Part shown: positions 18,648-26,736 of the stretch, piece after piece
Position numbering within the stretch: position 1 is the stretch's first letter
Layout: each line of letters begins with the position of its first letter
Assembly: GCF_900108315.1 (NCBI RefSeq)
Contig: NZ_FNVB01000013.1
Span: forward strand, 62,001-126,000
Reading direction: 5' to 3'
Length of the DNA: 64,000 bases
DNA from: Saccharopolyspora kobensis
GTDB taxonomy: Bacteria; Actinomycetota; Actinomycetes; Mycobacteriales; Pseudonocardiaceae
Translations under genes and position numbers: made by a program
Notes under the pieces: model-generated
The model's input: the letters and a program-made list of their open reading frames with translations, nothing else
What the model was told of the DNA's origin: nothing
Database searches by the model: none

Positions 18648-19037
18648 TCAGATCCCGGTGAGCAGCAGCAGGACGCAGGAGGCCACCCCGATCACGCCCA
18701 GCCCGTACCCGAGCACCGGTGCCAGGCGCGGCGCGGGCAGCGGGCGGCCCTGCCGCAAAGCGCGCTCGGTGGTCATCCACCGCGTGAAAGCCGTTGCGCT
18801 GCAGAGCACCCCGGCGAGCAGCAGCGCCACCGCCAGCGCGGTCCGGAGTGGATTCGGGTGGCCGGTGACCGCGTTGAGCGCTTCGATGCCCACGCCGCCC
18901 GCCATCAGCGCCAGCGCGGTGCGGATCCAGGCCAGGAAGGTGCGCTCGTTGGCGAGGGTGAACCGGGGATCGGGTTCGTCGCCCTGCTCGTAGAGCCGTT
19001 TGGGCCAGCGCGAATGCTCTTCCCGGTCGGATGCCAT
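18648..19037 (-). CDS. DUF202 membrane protein (YidH-like)
   Basis: The 129-residue protein begins MASDREEHSRWPKRLYEQGD and carries the DUF202 signature FTLANERTFLAWIRTALALM near residue 30, with three membrane helices. It resembles YidH, of unknown function. The ATG at 19037 is the natural start; the frame is open upstream but would add a basic, non-conserved leader. It heads the two-gene DUF202 operon. Confidence 0.9.
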   Translation of the reverse strand: MASDREEHSRWPKRLYEQGDEPDPRFTLANERTFLAWIRTALALMAGGVGIEALNAVTGHPNPLRTALAVALLLAGVLCSATAFTRWMTTERALRQGRPLPAPRLAPVLGYGLGVIGVASCVLLLLTGI

Positions 19038-19087
19038 GGGCTCACGGTAACCCGGGTGCGGAACGTGACGACCCGTGCCGGAGCGGT

Positions 19088-19117
19088 GCCGGGCCCCGCG
19101 CGGCGGCGGGGCCCGGC
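19088..19117 (-). terminator. strong GC hairpin after the protease-inhibitor gene
   Basis: A perfect 12-bp stem (GCCGGGCCCCGC with GCGGGGCCCGGC) closes a 6-base loop just after the stop codon of the leftward inhibitor gene. No long T-run follows, so it would be an actinobacterial-type hairpin terminator. It lies upstream of the DUF202 pair and separates the two units. Confidence 0.7.
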
Positions 19118-19124
19118 GCACTGC

Positions 19125-19535
19125 TCAGAAGGCGAACACCTTGCCGGTGGAGGCGTCCGCGATGCACTTGTTCGAGTAGGTCTTCTCGAAGGTGACCGGC
19201 CGTCCCTGCCAGGTGCCGCGCGCGGTGTAGGTCACCGGCTTGTGGATGAAGTTGCAGGTGCTCTGCGCTTCGGTGAGCTTGGTGAGATCGCCGCCGACCG
19301 CGTTGAGCGTCTGGCAGGCGGATGCGGCGTGCGGGTGCGTACCGCCCGCCGGATGACAGTTCAGCACGGCGTTCCGCGGGACCTCGTCGCGATTCGCGCT
19401 GCTGACCGTGAGGTTCAGGGTGCTCCAGTTCGCTTCGGCCGCGGGTTCCGCGTTGGCCAGCGCCGGGGCGAGTGCAGTGCCCGCGAGGGTGGCTGCGGCG
19501 AGGAAGATGCGGCCGGTGAGCCGTGTTTCAACCAT
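19125..19535 (-). CDS. secreted subtilisin-inhibitor-like protein (SSI family)
   Basis: The 136-residue protein has a signal peptide (hydrophobic residues about 8-26, cleavage likely after ALANA). The mature part carries SSI landmarks: LNCHPAGGTHPHAASACQTL, a second Cys pair (STCNFIH and SNKCIAD) and the C-terminal TGKVFAF. SSI proteins inhibit secreted serine proteases such as subtilisin and transglutaminase-activating proteases in Streptomyces. The four cysteines should form the two family disulfides. The ATG or GTG choice follows the signal peptide. It is monocistronic, with a GC hairpin at its end. Confidence 0.92.
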   Translation of the reverse strand: MVETRLTGRIFLAAATLAGTALAPALANAEPAAEANWSTLNLTVSSANRDEVPRNAVLNCHPAGGTHPHAASACQTLNAVGGDLTKLTEAQSTCNFIHKPVTYTARGTWQGRPVTFEKTYSNKCIADASTGKVFAF

Positions 19536-19832
19536 CTCGTCAGTCCTCCTGGGTTTGGAGAGGCATTCCGCTTCCCTTTATCGCCGCAGTCGTCCAAAGC
19601 GCCGCACATCGCGGCGCTGGACCACCGGAAAGGGGTTCGCCCAGGCAGGTTTGCTGCACGAACGGTCACTGAACAGGACAATTCGACCTTGTTCGACATC
19701 GCTCGTCCGAGGGGTGATGCGCGAAAAGGTGGTGGACCTTTCGCGGATCACTGGCCATTGTGATCCCGGGCCCGGGTCGTCGTGCGTCGCGACGACCGCT
19801 CCCGGGGGCCTCGGCGATGGACAGGAGACCAG
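19536..19832. other. divergent intergenic region with two hairpins
   Basis: No gene is seen here. It separates the inhibitor gene from the MHS transporter. A hairpin around 19592-19622 has a perfect 8-bp stem (AGCGCCGC with GCGGCGCT), extended by GTCC/GGAC. A second (about 19775-19797; GGTCGTCG with CGACGACC) lies in the leader just before the transporter. Their roles are unknown. Confidence 0.5.
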
Positions 19833-21134
19833 ATGGCATCGGCACCCGCGGGCCCGGACCGCGTCGCGGTGCGCAAGGCCGCGTTCGCCAGCGCGGTCGG
19901 CAACACGATCGAGCTCTACGACTTCCTGATCTACGGCACCGCGGCCGCCGTGGTGTTCAACAAGCTGTTCTTCCCCTCCGGCGACCCGTGGGTGGGCGCG
20001 CTGCTGGCGTTCGCCACCTTCGGGGCCGGGTTCCTCGCCCGGCCGCTGGGCGCCGCGGTCATCGGCCACTTCGGCGACCTGGTGGGCCGCAAGCGGATGC
20101 TCGTGATCACCCTGAGCGTGACCGGTGTGTGCACCGCGCTGATCGGGTTGCTGCCCACCTACGACCAGGTCGGCGTGTGGGCGCCGCTGCTGCTCGTGAC
20201 GTTGCGCGTGGTCCAGGGCTTCTTCCTCGGCGGGGAGCAGGGCGGCGCGGTGCTGATGGCGGTGGAGCACGCCCCGCCGCACCGGCACGGCTGGTACGGC
20301 GGGTGGACGTTCCTGGGCTCGCCGACCGGGATGTTCCTGGCCACCGGCGCGTTCGCCGGGGCCACCGCCATCTCCGGCGACCAGTTCCTCACCTGGGGGT
20401 GGCGACTGCCGTTCCTGGTGAGCCTCGTGCTGGTCGGAGTCGGCCTGTACGTGAGGCTGCGGCTGGCCGAGAGCCCGGAGTTCGCGAAGATCCGCCAGCG
20501 CGGCGAGCGCGCCAGGCTGCCGGTCGCCGAGGCGTTCGCGCGCTCCTGGCGGCAGATCGTGCTGTCGGCCGGGGTCAACCTGGGCTTCAACACGTTCATC
20601 TTCATCCTGACCACGTTCCTGCTGACCTACGGCACCGAGAAGCTGGGCGCGACCCGCGACCTGATGCTGCTGGGCAGCCTGTGCGGATCGGCCGCGCAGA
20701 TCGCCGGAATCCTGCTGTTCTCCCACCTCTCGGACCGCCTCGGCCGCACCCAGGTCATGCTCGGCGGCGGGATCTTCCTCGCGGTGTACGCCTTCCCGAT
20801 GTTCTGGCTGCTGGACACCGCGAACCCGGCGCTGATCGTGCTGGCGATGACCCTCGGCTACGCCGGTTCGGCGGCGGTGTTCGGGCCGATGGCGGCGTTC
20901 TGCGCCGAGCTGTTCGCCACGAAGGTCCGCTACACCGGGGTGTCCCTGGGCTACCAGAGCGGCTCGGTGCTCGGCGGCGGGCTGTCGCCGGTGGTGGCGA
21001 CGGCGCTGCTGAGCTCCTCCGGCGGGGCGTCCTGGCCCATCGCCGCGTACCTGGTGGTCGGTGCGCTGATCACGGTGATCTGCCTGGTGATCACCGGCGA
21101 GCCGACGAGGTGGGCCGAGTCCGAGCAGGAGTGA
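19833..21134 (+). CDS. MFS transporter of the metabolite:H+ symporter (MHS) family
   Basis: This 433-residue protein has twelve predicted membrane helices. It carries the MHS hallmarks: ASAVGNTIELYDFLIYGTAA at the first helix, the loop 2-3 motif GHFGDLVGRKRML, and GGEQGGAVLMAVE in helix 5. Relatives (ProP, KgtP, ShiA) import small organic acids or osmolytes with protons; the substrate cannot be chosen here. The ATG at 19833 is preceded by AGGAG; the frame extends upstream but lacks the family sequence. It converges with the VOC gene, with 12 bp between stops. Confidence 0.94.
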   Translation: MASAPAGPDRVAVRKAAFASAVGNTIELYDFLIYGTAAAVVFNKLFFPSGDPWVGALLAFATFGAGFLARPLGAAVIGHFGDLVGRKRMLVITLSVTGVCTALIGLLPTYDQVGVWAPLLLVTLRVVQGFFLGGEQGGAVLMAVEHAPPHRHGWYGGWTFLGSPTGMFLATGAFAGATAISGDQFLTWGWRLPFLVSLVLVGVGLYVRLRLAESPEFAKIRQRGERARLPVAEAFARSWRQIVLSAGVNLGFNTFIFILTTFLLTYGTEKLGATRDLMLLGSLCGSAAQIAGILLFSHLSDRLGRTQVMLGGGIFLAVYAFPMFWLLDTANPALIVLAMTLGYAGSAAVFGPMAAFCAELFATKVRYTGVSLGYQSGSVLGGGLSPVVATALLSSSGGASWPIAAYLVVGALITVICLVITGEPTRWAESEQE

Positions 21135-21146
21135 GCTGCGGGGCCG

Positions 21147-21503
21147 TCAGATCGGCTGGGTGAGGTTCACCGCGTTGCCGTCCGGGTCCTTGACGTGCGC
21201 CACGCGCTGGCCCCACGGCATGTCGTTGGGCGGCCCCAGCACCTCGCCGCCGGCCGGCGCGACCCGTGCCAGCACCTCGTCGACATCGTCGACGAAGAAG
21301 TTGAGCAGGACCCGGCCCGGCTCGCCGGGTTCGGCCGCGTCGTCCTGGACGAGCCCGAGCCCGGCGCCGCGGACCTGCAGGCCGAGGAAGAAGACGGTGC
21401 CCTCGGCTGGCACGCGCGAGCTCTCCTCGGCGCCGAACACCGCCCGGTAGAAGCCCTGCAAGCGATCGATGTCCGACGTGATGATGATCGGTTCGATGGT
21501 CAT
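21147..21503 (-). CDS. VOC (glyoxalase/bleomycin-resistance) family protein
   Basis: The 118-residue protein begins MTIEPIIITSDIDRLQGFYRAVFGAEE and ends with GQRVAHVKDPDGNAVNLTQPI, the paired beta-alpha-beta-beta-beta modules of the vicinal-oxygen-chelate fold. Members bind a divalent metal and act as lyases, dioxygenases or drug-binding proteins; no specific activity can be assigned. GGACT upstream gives a modest ribosome site. It appears to be transcribed alone, with repeat cluster 7 upstream. Confidence 0.92.
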   Translation of the reverse strand: MTIEPIIITSDIDRLQGFYRAVFGAEESSRVPAEGTVFFLGLQVRGAGLGLVQDDAAEPGEPGRVLLNFFVDDVDEVLARVAPAGGEVLGPPNDMPWGQRVAHVKDPDGNAVNLTQPI

Positions 21504-21599
21504 CGGAGTCCTTTGCGGTTCGCGCGGGCCACGGCCCGCGAACGGTCCTTCCGGAAGTTGGACTCGGGTTGCGCCCGGAACTCACCGCCGACTCCGCCG

Positions 21600-21763
21600 T
21601 GACAGGAAGGTTCCCATGCTCGCACCGGCGTGACAGGGAAGTTCCCCTGCGCAGGCCCGCGCCGGGATGACAGGAAGGTTCCCATGCTCGCATCTCGGTG
21701 ACAGGAAGGTTCCCATGCTCGCGCTCGCGGGCGTGCGGATGACAGGAAGGTTCCCATGCTCCC
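21600..21763 (+). repeat. intergenic repeat cluster 7: five forward copies
   Basis: Copies begin at 21600, 21631, 21668, 21699 and 21740 (periods 31, 37, 31 and 41 bp, the tightest packing in the window). The second is diverged (TGACAGGGAAGTTCCCC, tail TGCGCAGG); the last ends ATGCTCCC. They lie between the 3' end of the acyl-CoA synthetase gene and the 5' end of the VOC gene. Confidence 0.95.
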
Positions 21764-21776
21764 GCCCGCGCCGCGG

Positions 21777-23480
21777 TCAGGTGGCGTAGAGCTGGTCGAT
21801 GATGTCGGCGTACTTCTCGTGGATCACGCGGCGCTTGAGCTTCAGCGTCGGGGTCAGCTCGCCGCCCTCGACGCCCCACGAGTGGGCGAGGATCCGGTAC
21901 TGCTTGACCTGTTCCGGCCGGTTCAGCCGGGCGTTCGCGGCAGCCACCGCGGTGGCCACTTCGGACTGGACCGCCGGGTGCTCGGCCAGTTCGCGCAGGG
22001 AGGTGAAGGAGATCCCGCGCTCGCGCGCCCACTTCGGCGCCGCGTCCTCGTCGAGCACCAGGAGCGCGACCAGGTAGGGGCGGCGGTCGCCGAACACCAG
22101 CGCGTGGCCGAGCAGCGGGTGCGCGCGCAGCGCGTTCTCGACCGCGGTGGGCGCGATGTTCTTGCCGCCTGCGGAGATGATCAGCTCCTTCTTGCGGTCG
22201 GTGATGCTCAGGAAACCGTCCTCGTCGAGGACTCCGATGTCACCGGTGCGCAGCCACCCGTCGGCATCGGCGGCCGGGCGGATCACCCCGTCCGGTTCGA
22301 GGTAGCCCGCGCACACCAGCGGGCCGCGCACCAGCACTTCGCCGTCGTCGCCGATCCGCACCTCCACTCCGGGAACCGCGCGGCCCACCGTGCCGGGGCG
22401 GTTGGCCCCCGCGTGGTTGGTGGTCGCGCAGCCGGACGTCTCGGTCATGCCCCACAGCTCGAAGATGTCCACGCCGATGGTGCTGAACAGCTCCACCAGC
22501 TCCCGGTCGATCGGGGCGGCGCCGCTGGCCGGCCACGTGGCGCGGTCGAGCCCGAGCCGGGAGCGCAGCCGCCGCGCTTGCGAGGCGCGCTGCTCGGCCG
22601 GGATGTCGCGGAGCGCGGCGGCGAGCTTCTCCCAGATCCTCGGGACGGCGAAGAACAGCGCCGGCCGGGCGCGGGCCAGCGTCGCGGGCAGCTGCTTCGG
22701 ATCGGCGCAGAAGTGCACGTGGGCGACGTCGTGGATGGCCGCGTAGATCCCCACCATGCGCTCGGCGATGTGGGCCAGCGGCAGGTAGCAGATCCGCGCC
22801 GCGTGCCGTTCGGCTCGCGTGGCCTGGTGCAGGGACGCCGCGGCGAAGCAGATGTTGCGGTGGGTCAGCACCACGCCCTTCTGCTCGCCCGTGGTGCCGG
22901 AGGTGTAGAGGATCGCGGCCGGGTCCGCCGGGCTGGTCGCCGCCGAGGCTCGCTGCACCAGCTCGGGATCTTCGCGCAAGCGCTGCACGCCGAGCGCCCG
23001 GAGCCGGTCCCACGTCCGGAACCGCTCGTCGGCCGAGACCATCACCTGCTCGTCGAGCACCGCGACGTGCTCGATGGCGGAGGCGTTGCGCAGTGTCTTC
23101 GACCAGCGGCGCAGCTGATCGGCTCCGTCGAGCACCACGATCCTGGCGCGGCTGTGGTGGGCGATGTAGTGCACCTGGTCCTGGCTGAGCGTGGGGTAGA
23201 GGGTGCTGGGCACGGCGCCGAGGTGGGTGGCCGCCACGTCGATCAGCCAGTGCTCGAGCCGGTTCGGCACCATGATCAGCACGGTCTGGCCGCGTTGCAG
23301 GCCGAGCGCGGCGAGACCGGCGGCCAGCACCTGGACCTCCTGCTGGGCCTGCTCCCAGGTCAGCGTCCGATCGCCGTCGGTCAGCGCGGGCTGCTGCGGG
23401 AACTGCGCGACGTTGCGCGAGAACAACTGCGGGACAGTCGTCTCCAGCGCTGCGGTCGCCCATGCTTCCGAATGGCTCAT
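21777..23480 (-). CDS. fadD: long-chain fatty-acid-CoA ligase (AMP-forming)
   Basis: The 567-residue protein is an ANL-superfamily acyl-CoA synthetase. The AMP-binding P-loop is AILYTSGTTGEQKGVVLTH (near residue 175), the A5 region is ELWGMTETSG, A7 is WLRTGDIGVLDEDGFLSITDRKKE, and the C-terminal catalytic Lys lies in the LTPTLKLKRR region. It activates fatty acids with ATP and CoA. The N-terminal order and size resemble FadD15-like ligases of actinobacteria. It is next to a MerR regulator gene on the same strand and in a neighbourhood rich in beta-oxidation genes. The exact chain-length preference is unknown. Confidence 0.95.
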   Translation of the reverse strand: MSHSEAWATAALETTVPQLFSRNVAQFPQQPALTDGDRTLTWEQAQQEVQVLAAGLAALGLQRGQTVLIMVPNRLEHWLIDVAATHLGAVPSTLYPTLSQDQVHYIAHHSRARIVVLDGADQLRRWSKTLRNASAIEHVAVLDEQVMVSADERFRTWDRLRALGVQRLREDPELVQRASAATSPADPAAILYTSGTTGEQKGVVLTHRNICFAAASLHQATRAERHAARICYLPLAHIAERMVGIYAAIHDVAHVHFCADPKQLPATLARARPALFFAVPRIWEKLAAALRDIPAEQRASQARRLRSRLGLDRATWPASGAAPIDRELVELFSTIGVDIFELWGMTETSGCATTNHAGANRPGTVGRAVPGVEVRIGDDGEVLVRGPLVCAGYLEPDGVIRPAADADGWLRTGDIGVLDEDGFLSITDRKKELIISAGGKNIAPTAVENALRAHPLLGHALVFGDRRPYLVALLVLDEDAAPKWARERGISFTSLRELAEHPAVQSEVATAVAAANARLNRPEQVKQYRILAHSWGVEGGELTPTLKLKRRVIHEKYADIIDQLYAT

Positions 23481-23756
23481 CGCGGCTGAGCTCCCCTCGA
23501 CGCACCCGGTGCGACGTGATGGTCGTCACGCGATGAAACCGCACGGGAGGCCGGGTTGGCCAGCGGCCGAGCCTTCAATCGCCCAGCAGGCTCAACGATC
23601 CTTTCCGTTCGCGTCGCGCTGCGCAGCGGTGCCGGTGCGGTGGCCCGGGCCGTTTCCGCTGGTGGCGGCCCGTGAGTGCTTTGCGGTGCTATGACACCCC
23701 AAAACGCGCACGGCTCCTGACCAGCTGAAACGGAAGGTCTTTCAGTACCGGGCGGC

Positions 23757-24473
23757 TCAGACGTGGTCGCGGATGACGTCGTTGACGGCCCGCTGGAACC
23801 CGTTGACCAGCACCTGGATCGTCAGCGGGCGCAGCTGGTCGGTCGTGGCGCGGACCCGTTCCCGCTCGTCCTCCGGGCGGCCGCGCTCGACGTAGGGGCG
23901 CAGCACGTTCGCGGCGAACAGCTCGCGCAGCTCGGCGGCGATCTGCGCGGTGTGCTGCTCGACGATCGCCTTCGCCTGCACCAGCATCTCCGACGGCAGA
24001 TCGAGGTCGAGGATCTGCAGCCCGACTCCGAGCATCGCCGGGCTGGGCGCCCGCAAGGCGGTGGAGCCCGGGATCCGCTGCAGGATGCCGAGGTCGATCA
24101 GCTGGTCGACCAGTTCGTCCTCCAGGTGCCGACCAGCGCGCCGGTCGAGCTCGTGGCGCTCCAGGTCTTCGGCGTGCTCGTCGGTCCACGGCGCTATGAG
24201 CGCGCGCTGCAGGGCGAGGTCATCGGGGGAGGCGTCCTCGGGCAGGCGCGCGAGGTGGCGTTCGATCGCCGACAGCGTGAAGCCGAGCGCCTGCAGCTCC
24301 CGGATGAGGTCGAGCCGCGCCAAGTGGTCGCCGCCGTAGAGGCCGAGTCGGCCGCGCAAGCGGGGCGGCGGCAGCAGACCGCGCGAGGAGTAGAACCGGA
24401 CGGTCCGCACGGTGACTCCGGCGCGGGCGGCCAGTTCGTCGATGGTGAGCTCTTCGTCCGCAGTTCGGAGCAT
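23757..24473 (-). CDS. MerR-family transcriptional regulator
   Basis: The 238-residue protein has the MerR DNA-binding region at its N-terminus: LTIDELAARAGVTVRTVRFY, then RGLLPPPRLRGRLGLYGGDH and LDLIRELQALGFTLSAIERH (residues about 8-75). A long helical C-terminal effector domain of about 150 residues follows, without the Cys motifs of metal sensors. The start ATG at 24473 was chosen because it places the HTH close to the terminus; an ATG 15 codons upstream is possible but lies inside a 21-bp operator-like palindrome. The same palindrome recurs before fatty-acid genes at 27.3 and 45.1 kb, so it may be an autoregulated controller of lipid degradation. Confidence 0.9.
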   Translation of the reverse strand: MLRTADEELTIDELAARAGVTVRTVRFYSSRGLLPPPRLRGRLGLYGGDHLARLDLIRELQALGFTLSAIERHLARLPEDASPDDLALQRALIAPWTDEHAEDLERHELDRRAGRHLEDELVDQLIDLGILQRIPGSTALRAPSPAMLGVGLQILDLDLPSEMLVQAKAIVEQHTAQIAAELRELFAANVLRPYVERGRPEDERERVRATTDQLRPLTIQVLVNGFQRAVNDVIRDHV

Positions 24474-24498
24474 GCCCGCAACGGTACTCCTCAACTGC

Positions 24499-24519
24499 TG
24501 TAACACCAACGCTGTCATA
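24499..24519. promoter_or_regulatory. operator-like palindrome A, upstream of the MerR gene
   Basis: The plus strand reads TGTAACACCAAC then GCTGTCATA. It matches 18 of 21 positions of the minus strand of site C (45150) and 16 of 21 positions of site B (27345). It sits 25-46 bp before the chosen MerR start, where an autoregulatory site is expected. Confidence 0.65.
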
Positions 24520-24583
24520 TACGGCAGGCCCTTGACCTGCTCCGACGCGCCCGCGCGGGCCTCGTCGCGGCCAGAGCGTCGAA

Positions 24584-25064
24584 CTACCCGGTCCGCTCGA
24601 CCAAGGAGGCCAGGTCCGTGCCCAGCAGGTGGTCCGGGAGCTCCGGATCCAGCGCGTAGAACCCGAAGCCGGTGAAGAACGCCTTGCGGCCCGAGTTATC
24701 CGAAGACTCGTCGGCCTTGAGGGCGATGTGCGAGCACCCGGCTTGCAGGGCTTCGGAGGCGAACCGGTGCAAGAGCTCGCGGCCGGCACCGCGCCGCCGC
24801 ACGTCATCGGCAACGCAGATCCAGTCGAGCTTGCAGTGCGGAGGGGGGAGTTCGGCGAACTCCCCGAAGCGTTCGTTGTAGATGCGGCCCCCGTCGAACG
24901 TCGAGCCGCGAAAGCGTCCTTCGGCGAACCCGACGACCCGGCCGCCGTTCGCTTCCGCGACGAAGCACGGGTTGCCCGACAGGCGCCCCAGCAACAAGCC
25001 GGGGCTCGGCTGCCACCCCGCTGCTCGGTGCGTCTTCGGCGCGCGCTTCCCGAATTTCGATCAC
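24584..25064 (-). pseudogene. GNAT-family N-acetyltransferase with an apparent frameshift
   Basis: The C-terminal 137 residues are a clear GNAT domain: VVGFAEGRF, then the acetyl-CoA loop CVADDVRRRGAGRELLHRF and GCSHIALKADESSDNSGRKAFFTGFGF. The proper N-terminus, MIEIREARAEDA, begins at a GTG at 25064 preceded by GAGAGG at 6 nt, but in a different reading frame. The two frames must join near 25000-25030, where a GC-rich stretch lies. Either the gene is broken, or the assembly has an indel, or the protein starts internally at a TTG near 24997. The substrate is unknown; a toxin-resistance or small-molecule role cannot be distinguished. Confidence 0.65.
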
Positions 25065-25360
25065 GGTTGGCCTCTCGTCAGCGATGCCTATATCGAGCGC
25101 CGCGCCGGGGCGTTACCCCAGGGGGACGCGCAGCCTCCTCCGCGGTGCTGAGCTCCGTGACTCGAATTCCCCTGCGGTGGCGGGCGAAAATGGCTGGAGG
25201 TGTTGGATAGTCTGATGTTTCACAGCTGCGAGACCGCCAGGTGCGGACCGCGTCTTCGTCATCCCGGCCAGGGCAGGGCGCTCTCGTGGTGCTTCCCTCG
25301 ACTGGCGGTCGGATCGCCGAGGAACCAGCCGGCGCGGCGCTTTTGAGGGAAGGTGCGCAC
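25065..25360. other. divergent intergenic region
   Basis: No gene is evident. It separates the acetyltransferase from the signal-peptidase-like gene and should hold both promoters. No strong dyad was noticed. Confidence 0.5.
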
Positions 25361-26149
25361 ATGGTCGCGGTGGACGACCGCCGACGCTCGACGAGGTCCG
25401 GCCCCACCCGCTGGGTTTCGTGGACGTTGGCTTCAGCAGTCATGGCCGTCGGTCTGCTGGTCTGCGTCGGGGCGTCGACCGTGCTGTGGGCCAACTACGC
25501 GATCTACCCGGTCTCGGCTCCCGACATGAGCCACACCGTGCAGCCCGGCGAGGAAGTGATCGTCGCTGTGGCCGGTGGTCGCGACGTGCAGCGCGGTGAC
25601 GTCGTCGTCTTCGACGGGTCGTCCTGGTCATTCGACGAGTCCTTCGTCAAGAGAGTCGTCGCGATCGGTGGGGACGCGGTCTCCTGCTGCGACCAGCACG
25701 GCCGGATCCAGGTCAACGGCACGTCGATCTCCGAGGACTACGTCCGCCACGACGATCCGTCGGGCGTGCAGGCCGAGCAGCTGCCGTTCGAGGAGGCCGT
25801 GCCCGAGGGCATGGTCTTCGTCCTCGGTGACTGGCGGGCGAACTCCGCGGACTCCCGGGTTCATCGCGACCAGGAAGGGCGGGGCAGCATCCCCGTTTCC
25901 GCGATCGCGGGACGGGTGGTGGGAATCCACGAGCCGTGGAGCACTCCGAGGGACGTGCCGACGACCTCGGCGTTCACCGATGTCGGCCTGGCCACGCCCG
26001 CTCCAGCGGATCAGCGCTATGCCTACTCGCTCTGGGCAGCACCCGCAGGCGCACTGCTCTGCGGGATCGCGTTCGTGTGGCTCCTGGTCCTCGCGGTGAC
26101 CGCGCTCGTGCGCAGGACCCGACGAAGGGAGAGCCGTCTCCCGCGCTGA
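25361..26149 (+). CDS. S26 signal-peptidase-I-like membrane protein with Asp at the nucleophile position
   Basis: The 262-residue protein has membrane helices at about residues 22-48 and 228-252. Boxes of type I signal peptidase are present: the general-base Lys in SFVKRVVAIGGDAV (Lys97) and box E as LGDWRANSADSRVH. In box B, where Ser-Met-x-Pro-Thr-Leu is expected, the sequence is APDMSHTVQPGEE; Asp55 aligns with the catalytic Ser when counted from the conserved Gly. Ser57 lies two residues on. The enzyme may be inactive or use a shifted Ser. The ATG at 25361 follows GAAGG. Actinobacteria usually have several S26 paralogues, so a non-housekeeping role is likely. Confidence 0.88.
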   Translation: MVAVDDRRRSTRSGPTRWVSWTLASAVMAVGLLVCVGASTVLWANYAIYPVSAPDMSHTVQPGEEVIVAVAGGRDVQRGDVVVFDGSSWSFDESFVKRVVAIGGDAVSCCDQHGRIQVNGTSISEDYVRHDDPSGVQAEQLPFEEAVPEGMVFVLGDWRANSADSRVHRDQEGRGSIPVSAIAGRVVGIHEPWSTPRDVPTTSAFTDVGLATPAPADQRYAYSLWAAPAGALLCGIAFVWLLVLAVTALVRRTRRRESRLPR

Positions 26150-26256
26150 ATGCGGCTCACTGGGTTCACCCGTTCGTCGGGTAACCGGTTGCGCTCGGTT
26201 CGCGATCAATGTTCGGTGAGGCGGCGCTGGGCCGCCCGGTTCAAAGCGAGGATCGG

Positions 26257-26619
26257 ATGATGCGGGGGTTCACCGCTGTCCTGCTGGGCGCGTGCCTGGT
26301 GACGGCGGCCTGCGGTGGCGGCTCGGAATCGGCGGCGCAGCAGGTCGTCGACCAGTTCGTGCGCGATGGTCTGCCGGTGCCGCACCCGCGGGACAACTCG
26401 GAGCGGAGCTGCCCGCAGCTGGGCTGCGCGCAGCTGATCACGACCGACGTGGTGTCGGTGCTGTCCTTCGCGGACGAATCCGCGGCGACGCGGTTCGCCG
26501 CGCGGTTCGGCCCGGACGCCTTCAGCCGCGGCCCGATCGTCCTGCAGTACGCAGCCGCACGGACACCGGAGGACCGGCGGGCGCAGTTCGAATCGTCGTT
26601 GGAGGCGTTGCTGGAGTAG
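26257..26619 (+). CDS. small lipoprotein, hypothetical
   Basis: The 120-residue protein begins MMRGFTAVLLGACLVTAACGGG, a lipoprotein signal with lipobox VTAAC (Cys near residue 19). The rest is a small globular domain with one further Cys pair (RSCPQLGCAQL). It is expected to be lipid-anchored on the outer face of the cytoplasmic membrane. I do not recognise the family. The ATG at 26257 has GAGG 5 nt upstream. It appears to stand alone between the signal-peptidase-like gene and the next hypothetical gene. Confidence 0.82.
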   Translation: MMRGFTAVLLGACLVTAACGGGSESAAQQVVDQFVRDGLPVPHPRDNSERSCPQLGCAQLITTDVVSVLSFADESAATRFAARFGPDAFSRGPIVLQYAAARTPEDRRAQFESSLEALLE

Positions 26620-26736
26620 TGCCCGCTGGCTGTCCGGGGCAGGTTCTGAGCGATGCGCCAACGGTTTCCCGCATGCCACCACTTTCCTCCGCGATGCCAT
26701 TGACTTCTACCAACGTCGAGCTTTCAAGGTGGTGTC

